In this document: piece after piece, positions 35,568-44,096 of the stretch | How the letters are laid out: the number at the start of each line of letters is the position of its first letter | Position numbering within the stretch: position 1 is the stretch's first letter | NCBI RefSeq assembly: GCF_001005305.1 | Contig: NZ_LBMH01000014.1 | Span: 1-62,608, forward strand | Source: Kordia zhangzhouensis | Lineage (GTDB): Bacteria > Bacteroidota > Bacteroidia > Flavobacteriales > Flavobacteriaceae | Reading direction: 5' to 3' | Length of the DNA: 62,608 nt | Notes under the pieces: generated by a model | What the model saw: only the letters and a program-made list of their open reading frames with translations | What the model was told of the DNA's origin: nothing | Database searches by the model: none | Translations under genes and position numbers: made by a program

Positions 35568-36899
35568 ATGTTAAGGAAGAAAAAATTTATGTGCATCCTA
35601 TGTCTGTTTTGTACATTATGGATAATTGCTCAAGAAAGCTTATTACGTTCAGGTCCAATGGTAGGATATTCAGATTTCAGAGAAGCGCTGATTTGGGTTC
35701 AAACTACTGCACCTGCAAAAGTTAAAATAGGATATTTTGCTACTGGTGAAACAGAAAAATTCACACATACTGTAGAAACAAGTTATAAAAGTGATTTAAT
35801 AGCCAAGCTAACTCCAAATGATGTTGCATATGGTAAAACGTACACTTACAAACTATACATCAACAATATATACATTCCTAGAGATTACAAATTAGAGTTT
35901 CAAACTCAGCCTTTGTGGCAGTACAGAACTGATCCTCCTAATTTTAAAATTGTACTTGGTTCCTGCAATTTTATCAATGAGAAAAAAGATGATCGACCAA
36001 AGCCATATGGAGCTAAATATCAAATTTTTGATGCCATTCTCAAAAAAGATCCCGATTTGATGTTATGGGTAGGCGATAATATGTATTTACGAACTCCAGA
36101 TTTTATGACCGAAACTGGGATTCGTCACCGATATCAACATACAAGAGCCACTAAAGAACTTCAAGCATTACTAGGAAGTGTACACCATTATGCAACGTGG
36201 GATGATCATGATTATGGTCCAAATGATGCTGACAGAAGTTATGTAAACAAAAAAATAACCGAACAAACTTTTAATGACTACTGGGGAAATTTAAACACGA
36301 ATGCCGTAGGAAATGGAGGAATAACTCAACACTTTGCTTGGAACGACATCGAATTTTTTATGCTTGATAATCGCTACCATCGAGCTCCAAATGACGATCC
36401 TAGTATTGATAAAGCATATCTAGGAAAAGAACAATTAAACTGGTTAATTGATGCATTGACTACTAGCAAAGCAACCTTCAAAATTGTTATAAATGGCGGA
36501 CAAGTACTAAGCGATGTCGCTAAATTTGAAAACTACGCAACCTATCCAACAGAACGTACAGAATTACTACAACGCTTACACAATGCTAAAATTGAAGGGG
36601 TTCTCTTTATAAGTGGCGATAGACATCATACTGAAATTTCTCGATTGGAACGCAAAGACGCTTACCCATTAATCGACATAACTTGTTCTCCTCTTACTGC
36701 AGGAACTCATACCGCCAGAGATGAAGGGAATACGTTACAAGTAAAAGGGACAACCTACTACAATCGTAATTTTGGTATTATAGAAGTTACAGGCAAACGC
36801 AGTAATCGTGAATTATTACTAATTATTTATGATTCTGAAGGAAACAAAATATTCGATTACCAAATCAAAGCCCAAGAATTAAAATATAATAGGAAATAA
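35568..36899 (+). CDS. PhoD-like alkaline phosphatase/phosphodiesterase, exported
   Basis: 443 residues with signal peptide MLRKKKFMCILCLFCTLWIIAQ. An N-terminal fibronectin-like domain (ALIWVQTTAPAKVKIGYFATGE) precedes the metallophosphatase: VLGSCNF, LMLWVGDNMYLR, ATWDDHDYGPND, FFMLDNRYHR and FISGDRHHTEI supply the metal-binding Asp, Asn and His residues of the PhoD family. The family hydrolyses phosphate mono- and diesters in the periplasm. A perfect -7 box TAACTTTG lies at 35505-35512 but no clear -33 element was seen. The endonuclease V-like gene follows after 45 bases. Confidence 0.88.
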   Translation: MLRKKKFMCILCLFCTLWIIAQESLLRSGPMVGYSDFREALIWVQTTAPAKVKIGYFATGETEKFTHTVETSYKSDLIAKLTPNDVAYGKTYTYKLYINNIYIPRDYKLEFQTQPLWQYRTDPPNFKIVLGSCNFINEKKDDRPKPYGAKYQIFDAILKKDPDLMLWVGDNMYLRTPDFMTETGIRHRYQHTRATKELQALLGSVHHYATWDDHDYGPNDADRSYVNKKITEQTFNDYWGNLNTNAVGNGGITQHFAWNDIEFFMLDNRYHRAPNDDPSIDKAYLGKEQLNWLIDALTTSKATFKIVINGGQVLSDVAKFENYATYPTERTELLQRLHNAKIEGVLFISGDRHHTEISRLERKDAYPLIDITCSPLTAGTHTARDEGNTLQVKGTTYYNRNFGIIEVTGKRSNRELLLIIYDSEGNKIFDYQIKAQELKYNRK

Positions 36900-36944
36900 T
36901 AGCACATGTTTGTATATTAAAAACAGATTTTCTTATTTCACAAA

Positions 36945-37445
36945 ATGATTGCTGCTATTGACATACATTATAAAGAAACATACGCTAAGGCTGTGTGTGT
37001 CATTTTTGATTGGACCGATGACGTCCCGCAACAGGTATATACTGCAAAAATAGAAGATGTAGCACCATACATACCTGGAGAATTTTACAAACGAGAACTG
37101 CCTTGTATCCTAAAAGTTTTAGAACAAGTATCTTATGAAGAATTAGAAACAATTATTGTAGATGGGCATGTATATGTTGACAATAATGGCAAATATGGCC
37201 TAGGAGGATATTTATGGGAAGCCCTTGATAAAAAAACTCCAATTATAGGTATTGCCAAAAAGTCTTTCATAAATACTGAAAAAGTTTCATTCCCTTTGGT
37301 TCGTGGTTTTAGTAAGAATCCTTTATACATATCAAGTATCGGAATCTCTATTGAAAAAACAGTAAAAAAAGTACAATCACTTCACGGAAAACACCGAATA
37401 CCTACTATTTTAAAATTAGTAGACACTATCTCCAAAAGCGATTAA
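36945..37445 (+). CDS. Short, divergent endonuclease V-like protein
   Basis: 166 residues, against about 220 for typical Nfi. Family landmarks remain: AAIDIHYKE (first metal Asp), APYIPGEFYKRELP (the PYIPG wedge motif and following Glu), TIIVDGHVYV (second Asp), GLGGYLWEAL and IGIAKKSF (Lys). The N-terminal extension is missing, the His that usually follows the VDG motif is not at its normal place, and the C-terminal catalytic-region His appears as Asp (ILKLVDTI). The canonical enzyme cuts DNA or RNA 3' of inosine. Whether this one is active is uncertain; it may belong to a short subfamily. Confidence 0.72.
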   Translation: MIAAIDIHYKETYAKAVCVIFDWTDDVPQQVYTAKIEDVAPYIPGEFYKRELPCILKVLEQVSYEELETIIVDGHVYVDNNGKYGLGGYLWEALDKKTPIIGIAKKSFINTEKVSFPLVRGFSKNPLYISSIGISIEKTVKKVQSLHGKHRIPTILKLVDTISKSD

Positions 37446-37642
37446 AAAATAGACGCATTTGTTACTCTTACGTTAAAAGCAAGTTTTTTCTCAAAAGACA
37501 GAATTTTAGTAACTTAAGCATCGTAAAAACTCCTTTATTTGATAAAAAACAAGTATTTATACGCTACTTAATACTGCTGTTTTTTCGGAAATTTGAATTT
37601 TACGAAAAACACCTTTAAATCAACCAAATTAACAAAGAAGAC

Positions 37643-39106
37643 ATGAAAATCGTATCTAAAGCTACTGCTATACTATGCATAGCACTCTTATTTTTCACTT
37701 CATGTGAAGAAAAAAAGAAAGAAAAAAACAATGAAGACTCAGAAACATCTTCAACTGCAAAAGCACAAACAACCTATGATCTTGCCGACGCTGAAACTAT
37801 AGACAGTACATGCGCTTGCTTAACAGATTGGTTTCCGCACACTCAAACACCTGCTCCAGCAGAAGGAAAAGGAAGCCCATTTGATGCAAGTAGTACTACA
37901 AATTGTATCTTTCATCAATGGTCTTGGCAAAAATTTTTATGGCTCACAAAGCCTGACGGAGATACTCCTTTATTCCTTAAAGAAACTATACAAGTTGACC
38001 CATACATGAGTCCTGTAACTATCCCTTCTGGAGTTTCGTTAGTATTAACTTCCTCTGAAGCGGAACAAGCTGGTTCTTCAGGAATATTAAAATCAAATCC
38101 AAATTTTAATGCTAATGGAAAATCTGGAACTGTATATTATGCTATTTACATGAATGATATCATGAATACAGCAGCAAAAGAATATGCTGCTCAAATTGCT
38201 AGCGGAAAACTACAGCCTGCAAACTCTCAAGCATTTCCTGTTGGATCATTTGAATTAAAAACTTCATGGGTTTCAACTGAAGTTATTCCTGAATCAGAAC
38301 GAGGTAATTATTACACTACAAATGCAAGTATCGATGGAACAACAACTGAAGTTGCTATGTTGGGTATGCATGTAGTTGGAGTTGTTGAAAACCATCCAGA
38401 ATTCATTTGGGCAACTTTTGAACACAATAGTTTAGCTCCTGCTTTTGATTGGACTACAGGAACTGCAAGTGCAGATAGTGAAACGCTATTATTTAAAAAA
38501 GGAAGTACTTCTTCTATTGACGGAATTTATTGGAATAGCAAAACGGGAGCTCCGAATGCAGCTAGCGAAGCGTATATCCTATTTGAATATGGAGTTCCAA
38601 GAGTACAAGGTGCTCCTGACAGTAACTTTATGGAAACTAGCCAATCAGAACCTTTAAATTACAATAACATCCAAAATATTAACAATTGTGTTGCAGAAAA
38701 TCTTTCTGATGTATGGAATAATTATGCTTACAGCGGTTCTATTTGGGTAAACACTGACGGGCTAACTCCTGCAGAACAAGTTGCTCTCTTAAAAAATGAA
38801 GGATATAACTTAGGAAAAGCAACTCCTGGTTCTGTTACTAGAGGTTCTGTGAATGCTGCAAATATAACAATGGAAACGTACACGCAAACATTTAATTCTA
38901 GCTTATCCAGCATAGATGCTAGCAACTTGGCAAACTGCTTGTCTTGTCACAACGCAAAAAGTTTCAGTGGAAACCAGCCTACTTCTCCACTATATATCAG
39001 TCACGTATTCAACGGATATCTTGAAAGTCAAAAAGGTACTTCTAAAAAAGATATCAAGTTAATGAAGGTAAAAGACTTTCAAGAAGCTTATATAGACAAA
39101 CAATAA
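37643..39106 (+). CDS. Monoheme cytochrome-like lipoprotein
   Basis: 487 residues. The lipobox is FFTSC (Cys21), followed by a highly charged low-complexity linker. The globular part has FHQWSWQKFLWLTKP, VAMLGMHVVGVVENHPEFIWATFEHNSLAP, and near the C-terminus NCLSCHNAK, a CxxCH heme c site. I recognise the pattern (WQxFLWL, GMHVV...P.FIWATFEH, SCxxCH) from uncharacterised exported cytochrome-like proteins, but know no function. It is presumably anchored outside the cytoplasm and carries one c-type heme. It is preceded by 197 bases without another gene and followed by a strong terminator. Confidence 0.75.
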   Translation: MKIVSKATAILCIALLFFTSCEEKKKEKNNEDSETSSTAKAQTTYDLADAETIDSTCACLTDWFPHTQTPAPAEGKGSPFDASSTTNCIFHQWSWQKFLWLTKPDGDTPLFLKETIQVDPYMSPVTIPSGVSLVLTSSEAEQAGSSGILKSNPNFNANGKSGTVYYAIYMNDIMNTAAKEYAAQIASGKLQPANSQAFPVGSFELKTSWVSTEVIPESERGNYYTTNASIDGTTTEVAMLGMHVVGVVENHPEFIWATFEHNSLAPAFDWTTGTASADSETLLFKKGSTSSIDGIYWNSKTGAPNAASEAYILFEYGVPRVQGAPDSNFMETSQSEPLNYNNIQNINNCVAENLSDVWNNYAYSGSIWVNTDGLTPAEQVALLKNEGYNLGKATPGSVTRGSVNAANITMETYTQTFNSSLSSIDASNLANCLSCHNAKSFSGNQPTSPLYISHVFNGYLESQKGTSKKDIKLMKVKDFQEAYIDKQ

Positions 39107-39138
39107 ACTTCGTTTAAAAAATATTTACACACAAAAAA

Positions 39139-39166
39139 AGAGAATCCTAAGGGCAATGGATTCTCT
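39139..39166 (+). terminator. Terminator of the cytochrome-like gene (hairpin family I, copy 1)
   Basis: Stem AGAGAATCC/GGATTCTCT with loop TAAGGGCAAT, flanked by an A-run before and a T-run after, 33 bases past the stop. The loop and stem are shared with hairpin copy 2. Confidence 0.8.
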
Positions 39167-39265
39167 TTTTATTTTTAGTACCAATTCGTACTCATTATTG
39201 ACAATACTATTATTCTAATTAAGTCGGTACTATCTATTTAAACTTACAATTTAAAATAAGCGCAT

Positions 39266-39302
39266 AAAAAAAGAATCCTCAGGGCAAAGGATTCTTTTTT
39301 TA
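39266..39302. repeat. Terminator-like hairpin, family I copy 2
   Basis: Stem AAAAAGAATCC/GGATTCTTTTT with loop TCAGGGCAAA, followed by T7-A-T5. It shares the stem core and the AGGGCAA loop with copy 1. The following AACAAT/ATTGTT inverted repeat is at 39310-39327. Confidence 0.7.
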
Positions 39303-39480
39303 TTTTTAAACAATTATCAGATTGTTAATACTTCAATACTAAATAATAACAGTGTAAATATACTTCAGTATACAGATGCATATACCATAAAGTCGATGAA
39401 AATGGTATTATATGTAGATAAATGGTTCTTTTTAATCGACGACCAAAAAATTTATACAATACTTCAAACTATTATGTATA

Positions 39481-39516
39481 AAAAAAAGAACTTTCGGGGC
39501 TCAAAAGTTCTTTTTT
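39481..39516. repeat. Terminator-like hairpin, family I copy 3
   Basis: Stem AAAAAAGAACTTT/AAAGTTCTTTTTT-like with a GC-rich loop (CGGGGCTC), followed by an A/T tract and an ACAAT/ATTGT inverted repeat. The downstream spacer is about 70% like that after copy 2. Confidence 0.65.
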
Positions 39517-39695
39517 ATTTTTTTACAATTTACCAGATTGTAATTATCGTAATACTAAATATTTACACCAAATATACAAGCTCTAGTTTCTTTAAAATAC
39601 TAAAGTCGATAAGCTTAGCTAGAGTGTAGATGAATGACAACATTATGACGATAAACGCACTGTATAAATAGGAAATCTCAACGTTTTTAAAAGCG

Positions 39696-39721
39696 AAAGG
39701 AGTGTTCCCCAACACTCCTTT
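39696..39721. repeat. Terminator-like hairpin, family II copy 1
   Basis: Perfect 11-bp arms AAAGGAGTGTT/AACACTCCTTT with a CCCC loop. Only a short T-run follows. Confidence 0.7.
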
Positions 39722-39810
39722 CTAATTGTAGAATAATAAACCTCAATAAAAATACTCATTGAAACTTGGTTCCAATGTAGTAAATGTTATTGAAGATGAA
39801 TAGGATTAAT

Positions 39811-39843
39811 TAATAAGCGTCGAAAAAACTTAATAAGCGTTGA
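39811..39843. repeat. Short direct repeat TTAATAAGCGTYGAA
   Basis: Two copies of TTAATAAGCGTCGAA / TTAATAAGCGTTGAA separated by five bases, between the two family II hairpins. Confidence 0.5.
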
Positions 39844-39863
39844 ATTTTATCTCTAAAAAACAA

Positions 39864-39890
39864 AAAGGAGCGTCCCCCAACACTCCTTTT
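39864..39890. repeat. Terminator-like hairpin, family II copy 2
   Basis: AAAAGGAG...CTCCTTTT arms around a C-rich loop (CGTCCCCCAACA). It is close to copy 1 in the stem and in the CCCC-AACACTCC part. Confidence 0.65.
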
Positions 39891-40364
39891 GCATAAGAAA
39901 TATATTCTTCTGTTTTGACTAAAAAGTATTTGAAGAATAAATAACCTAAAAAACCTATGGTAAACATATATAATCTACTTAAATATTAAAAGAAATGATA
40001 CCCGTAATTTATAAATTGCGTATAATGCTAAATATACTTAAAAAATTGAATATCAGCTATTAAAAGTGTTTTACCTCTTTAGTTTTTTAAAAATTTCATA
40101 CCACTCACCTTTTTAGAACTATCATTGAAGAATTTTAAAAAAAACATACTTCTAGACGAAATGATTACTCCTAAATTAACGTCAATTTTATATCGACAAA
40201 AAGTTAAGATTTATACCGAACACATTTTTTTGATACCAAATAAAAACGACCTTCACATCTACTAATTTCTACACTTTAATCTAATAAACTCTATCGAAGT
40301 TTTATAAAACCCCTTTCAACAATCACAAAGATTGTTTGTTATATTTGTATCAAAATATAGAGAT

Positions 40365-41774
40365 ATGAAGATTGAACAAATATATACTGGTTGCTTAGCA
40401 CAAGGAGCCTACTACATTGAATCTAATGGAGAAGCCGCTATTATTGATCCATTACGTGAAACTCAGGCATACATAGAGAAGGCTAAAATGAACAAAGCTT
40501 CAATAAAGTATGTTTTTGAAACGCATTTTCATGCAGATTTCGTATCTGGGCATATAGATTTGGCAAAAGCCACGGGTGCTACAATTGTATTTGGTCCCAA
40601 TGCACAAACAGATTATGAAATATACAATGCTAAAGACAATGAAGAATTCTCTTTAGGAAAAATAAAAATAAAAGTTTTGCATACGCCTGGTCATACGTTA
40701 GAATCTACAACTTATTTATTAATAGATGAAGATGGTAAAGATCATGCAATTTTTTCAGGTGACACTTTATTTTTAGGAGATGTTGGGCGACCTGATCTTG
40801 CTATCAAATCAGATTTAACCAAAGAAGATCTTGCTGGAATGTTATACCATTCACTCCGTACTAAAATTATGCCTCTTGCTGATGATGTAATCGTATATCC
40901 TGCGCATGGAGCTGGTTCTGCCTGTGGTAAAAATTTAAGCAAGGAAACCGTAGGTGTGTTAGGAGAGCAAAAAAAGACCAATTATGCGTTACGTGCTGAT
41001 ATGTCAAAAGAAGAATTTATTAAGGAGGTATTAGATGGTATTGCACCACCACCACAATATTTTGCAAAAAATGCTTTTATGAACAAAACTGGATACCCTT
41101 CTTTTAAAGTGGTACTAGAAAAAGGGAATGTTCCTTTACTCCCTGAGAAATTTGAAGCTATTGCAAATGAAGAAAATGTATTAGTATTAGATGTTCGTCA
41201 TCAAAAGGATTTTGTAGAAGCACATATTCCCAACAGTATCTTTATTGGGCTTAATGGTGGATTTGCACCTTGGGTTGGCGCATTAATCACAGACTTACAA
41301 CAACCTATTTTATTAATAGTTCCTGAAGGAAAATCTGAAGAAGCCATCACTCGTTTGTCTAGAGTAGGTTATGACAATACACTAGGATATTTAGATGGTG
41401 GTATAGAAGCTTGGAAAAAAAGTGGTAGAGATGTTGCTAGTATCGAATCAATTTCTGCTGAAGAATTTGCATCTCGTCTACAACAACATGAATTACAAGT
41501 ATTGGATGTGCGAAAAGATGGAGAATACCAATCTAAACATATGGAAAAGGCACAACATTTCTCTTTAGACAACATCAATCAGAATATGAATCAAATAGAC
41601 ACTAGTAACAAATACTATATACATTGTGCTGGTGGATATCGTTCAGTAATTGCGGCTTCTATTTTAAAAGCTAGAGGATTTCATGACATCGTAGATGTTG
41701 CTGGCGGATTTGGAGCAATACAGAAAACCAGTATTCCACTTACTGACTTTGTTTGTCCTTCTACCCTACGTTAA
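40365..41774 (+). CDS. Metallo-beta-lactamase/double-rhodanese protein (persulfide dioxygenase-like)
   Basis: 469 residues from ATG 40365 (MKIEQIYTGCLAQ); an earlier alternative start would overlap the TATATTTG promoter-like box at 40340-40347. The N-terminal MBL domain has THFHADFVSGH, the Asp/His residues of the single-iron ETHE1-type site, LHTPGHTLEST, FSGDTLFLGDVGRPDL and YPAHGAGSACGK. Two rhodanese domains follow: the first has LIVPEGKSEE in place of the catalytic loop and lacks the Cys, the second has IHCAGGYRS with the active Cys. Such proteins oxidise glutathione persulfide or related sulfane sulfur. It is likely involved in sulfide detoxification in the cytoplasm. Confidence 0.92.
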   Translation: MKIEQIYTGCLAQGAYYIESNGEAAIIDPLRETQAYIEKAKMNKASIKYVFETHFHADFVSGHIDLAKATGATIVFGPNAQTDYEIYNAKDNEEFSLGKIKIKVLHTPGHTLESTTYLLIDEDGKDHAIFSGDTLFLGDVGRPDLAIKSDLTKEDLAGMLYHSLRTKIMPLADDVIVYPAHGAGSACGKNLSKETVGVLGEQKKTNYALRADMSKEEFIKEVLDGIAPPPQYFAKNAFMNKTGYPSFKVVLEKGNVPLLPEKFEAIANEENVLVLDVRHQKDFVEAHIPNSIFIGLNGGFAPWVGALITDLQQPILLIVPEGKSEEAITRLSRVGYDNTLGYLDGGIEAWKKSGRDVASIESISAEEFASRLQQHELQVLDVRKDGEYQSKHMEKAQHFSLDNINQNMNQIDTSNKYYIHCAGGYRSVIAASILKARGFHDIVDVAGGFGAIQKTSIPLTDFVCPSTLR

Positions 41775-41797
41775 GATTCAAAAGTAAGAGATATAAA

Positions 41798-41820
41798 AAA
41801 GGCGCTGGTTAGGCGCCTTT
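41798..41820. terminator. Bidirectional terminator between the MBL and HEIGH protease genes
   Basis: AAAGGCGC/GCGCCTTT stem with a 7-base loop, between two convergent genes, with A/T tracts on both sides. Confidence 0.85.
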
Positions 41821-41892
41821 ATTTTATATGTTAAAAATCGCTCGCGATTTTGATTTTATTTTCTTATTACTGTGTTTTAAGAATAATATATT

Positions 41893-42735
41893 CTAGTACA
41901 AATAGCGTAATGCAGTAATATCACTACTACTGAATTCTCCATCCTCACTTGAACTAAAACAAGCATTCATTAATGAAGTTGGATCCCATCCTGTAGGTGT
42001 TCCTGGGATATGAATTGCACCAACTCCAGCGCTTCCTTCGTTTGTGTTTTGTCCACAGCTTTGTCTGCTGAAGTAGTCTGAGTGACGGAAACCAATTGAA
42101 TGTCCAATTTCGTGTCCAATTACGTGCTCGTGTACGTTGTTGCTGTATGGTGCTAATCCAGAGTTAATTTTAACCCACTTGTATGGATTTCCTCCTGAAG
42201 GGAAACCTGCAGATCCACCTGCTCCTCCAGAAACTTGGTATACTACGATATCTTTATCTTGGTAGTTAGTACCAAACGATAATTGGAAAGAAATATCTAG
42301 GTTCAATGCATTGTAGTTATCTACAGCCCACTGAAGTCCAGTTCTCATTTTTGTAGTTAATCCGTTAGAATTATTTCCTGTATATCCAATAATAGTAATT
42401 ACACCATCACTTACTAGGTTATTAGTGCGGTAATGTTTGCTAGTGATTCCTTCTCCAATATCCATATTCATGATTTGGTCATACGACATCATGATATCAC
42501 CTTCAAGCACATACGCTTCTTCCATTTTGCCTCCTGGCTTTTCAAACATGGTTTTTTCCATGTCATTTACATTAAAGTGAAGTGATTGCGCTTTTTCAAA
42601 TAGCTCTTGTGGAATTCCAATAGGTGCTGTGCTTTGCTCCTCTTCTGCTATTTCAACGTTGTCTTTACTACATGAAGTAAAAGTAAGACCCATCGCCAAT
42701 GCCATTAGCAGTGCTAAGTTTTTAATTTTTTTCAT
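41893..42735 (-). CDS. M57-type HEIGH metallopeptidase lipoprotein
   Basis: 280 residues from ATG 42735, which places a lipoprotein signal (MKKIKNLALLMALAMGLTFTSC) at the N-terminus. The propeptide-like region contains KMEEAYVLEGDIMMSYDQI. The catalytic domain has VHEHVIGHEIGHSIGFRHSD, the HExxHxxGxxH zinc motif that names the dual-action HEIGH family, and SLMNACF as a Met-turn-like element. It is secreted to the outer face of a membrane as a lipoprotein; substrates are not known. Confidence 0.9.
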   Translation of the reverse strand: MKKIKNLALLMALAMGLTFTSCSKDNVEIAEEEQSTAPIGIPQELFEKAQSLHFNVNDMEKTMFEKPGGKMEEAYVLEGDIMMSYDQIMNMDIGEGITSKHYRTNNLVSDGVITIIGYTGNNSNGLTTKMRTGLQWAVDNYNALNLDISFQLSFGTNYQDKDIVVYQVSGGAGGSAGFPSGGNPYKWVKINSGLAPYSNNVHEHVIGHEIGHSIGFRHSDYFSRQSCGQNTNEGSAGVGAIHIPGTPTGWDPTSLMNACFSSSEDGEFSSSDITALRYLY

Positions 42736-42910
42736 TTTAAAAGTTTTTTCGGTTAATGTTATAAATTGTTTGGAGCGATTTTTAACACAACACAATAATA
42801 TAACATTTATTAAGTAATTCCTAATAAAATGTTAATATTGTTAATGATATGTAAAAAATTAACAGATTATATGTGTTTTGTTAGATATTCATCAAAATAA
42901 AACACAAAAA

Positions 42911-42936
42911 AATAGACACCGTAAAAAGTGTCTATT
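42911..42936 (-). terminator. Terminator after clpS
   Basis: AATAGACAC/GTGTCTATT stem, 8-base loop, followed on the minus strand by seven T; 31 bases after the clpS stop. Confidence 0.8.
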
Positions 42937-42967
42937 GTACTGTAGGGTAAGAAAAATCTAGGGTTTA

Positions 42968-43243
42968 CTATATTATTTCCGCCGAAAGTCCTGCTTCCAA
43001 AAGTTTACTACACCTAGGTTTTAAATCTTCGTATTTGCCAGTTTTTACTGTACATTTTCCTTTATAATGAACTATTATTGAGCATTGTTCGGCTTGTTCA
43101 GCAGTATGATCACAAGCGTAAATTAGTGTTTCAATAACATGATCGAACGTGTTAACATCATCATTGTATAATATGATTTCATTATTTGTTTGCACATCTT
43201 CAATGGTAAGAAGTTCTTCTTTGTGTTGTTCTTGTGTACTCAT
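42968..43243 (-). CDS. clpS: ATP-dependent Clp protease adaptor ClpS
   Basis: 91 residues from ATG 43243 (MSTQEQHKEELL). ClpS core: IILYNDDVNTFDHVIETLIYACDHTAEQAEQCSIIVHYKGKCTVKTG, with the Asn-Asp-Asp N-degron pocket (YNDDVNTF). It hands N-end-rule substrates to ClpA or ClpC. It lies 10 bases after prmA, as in many flavobacteria. Confidence 0.93.
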   Translation of the reverse strand: MSTQEQHKEELLTIEDVQTNNEIILYNDDVNTFDHVIETLIYACDHTAEQAEQCSIIVHYKGKCTVKTGKYEDLKPRCSKLLEAGLSAEII

Positions 43244-43253
43244 ATACAATCTT

Positions 43254-44093
43254 TTATTGTAAAGTTACAAATTTTAACGCTACCCAATTATTTTTTTGAA
43301 GTTTGTCTGCAAATTTTAACTTGTTTTTGGTGCACTCTTCCGTTATCAATGGTATGTCTTCAGTATAAAAACCACTTAAAAATAATACTCCATTCGGATT
43401 GAGGCATTTGGCATATTGATGAATATCATTCAACAATATATTTCTATTAATATTAGCAATAATGATGTCATACTTTTTTCCTATCAACAAATTCACATCA
43501 CCTTCATACACTGAGATATGATGGCAATTATTTCGTTCTACATTCTCTAGAGAGTTTATATAACACCAGTTATCAATATCGATTGCATCAATAGGCGTAG
43601 CGCCTTTCATTTCAGCCAAAATCGCCAAAACACCTGTTCCACAACCCATATCTAATACTTTTTTATCTACAACGTCTGTTTTTAAGATATGCTGCAACAT
43701 CATGTGAGTAGTCTCATGATGCCCTGTACCAAAACTCATTTTAGGTTCAATTACAATATCATAATCTACAGTAGGCTTTTCATGAAATGGCGCACGTACT
43801 ACACATTTTCCATCGACTTCAATAGGTTCAAAATTCTTTTCCCATTCTTCATTCCAATTGACTTGTGCAATTTCTTCTTTTTGATATTCAATTGTAAATG
43901 CGGTATTGGTAAGTATTTGAATATCATCCAAAATTCCCTCGTACCAATCGTCTTTTTGTATGTAAGCATTCACACCTACTTCGTTTTCTACAAAGCTTTC
44001 AAACCCAGCAAAACCAAGTTCTGCAATTAAAATTTCTGTAGCAGGTTGAACAGGCGAAACCGTAAAGGTATATCCAATATATGTTGTTGACAT
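43254..44093 (-). CDS. prmA: Ribosomal protein L11 methyltransferase
   Basis: 279 residues. The C-terminal SAM domain has KVLDMGCGTGVLAILAEMKGA, IDAIDIDNWC and NINRNILLND, typical of PrmA, preceded by EPKMSFGTGHHETTHMML, the diagnostic FGTGxHxTT motif. The N-terminal part is the L11-binding domain, shortened as in Bacteroidetes. It methylates ribosomal protein L11 in the cytoplasm. It is adjacent to tpiA (3 bases) and clpS. Confidence 0.96.
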   Translation of the reverse strand: MSTTYIGYTFTVSPVQPATEILIAELGFAGFESFVENEVGVNAYIQKDDWYEGILDDIQILTNTAFTIEYQKEEIAQVNWNEEWEKNFEPIEVDGKCVVRAPFHEKPTVDYDIVIEPKMSFGTGHHETTHMMLQHILKTDVVDKKVLDMGCGTGVLAILAEMKGATPIDAIDIDNWCYINSLENVERNNCHHISVYEGDVNLLIGKKYDIIIANINRNILLNDIHQYAKCLNPNGVLFLSGFYTEDIPLITEECTKNKLKFADKLQKNNWVALKFVTLQ

Positions 44094-44096
44094 TTT

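Larger units (their letters stand above)
39107..40364. other. Gene-free region with tandem terminator-like hairpins
   Basis: About 1.26 kb without a credible gene. It holds five terminator-like hairpins: three of family I (39139-39166, 39266-39302, 39481-39516) and two of family II (39696-39721, 39864-39890). The spacers of family I also repeat: each hairpin is followed by a second small inverted repeat and then by an AATACT and AAGTCG-containing segment. The stretch 39900-40330 shows only AT-rich sequence. Confidence 0.7.

Noticed and set aside
39396-39629. A 77-codon plus-strand reading frame across hairpin family I copy 3.
   Set aside because: It runs through the terminator-like hairpin and the repeats, has no signal or family, and composition follows the A/T tracts.
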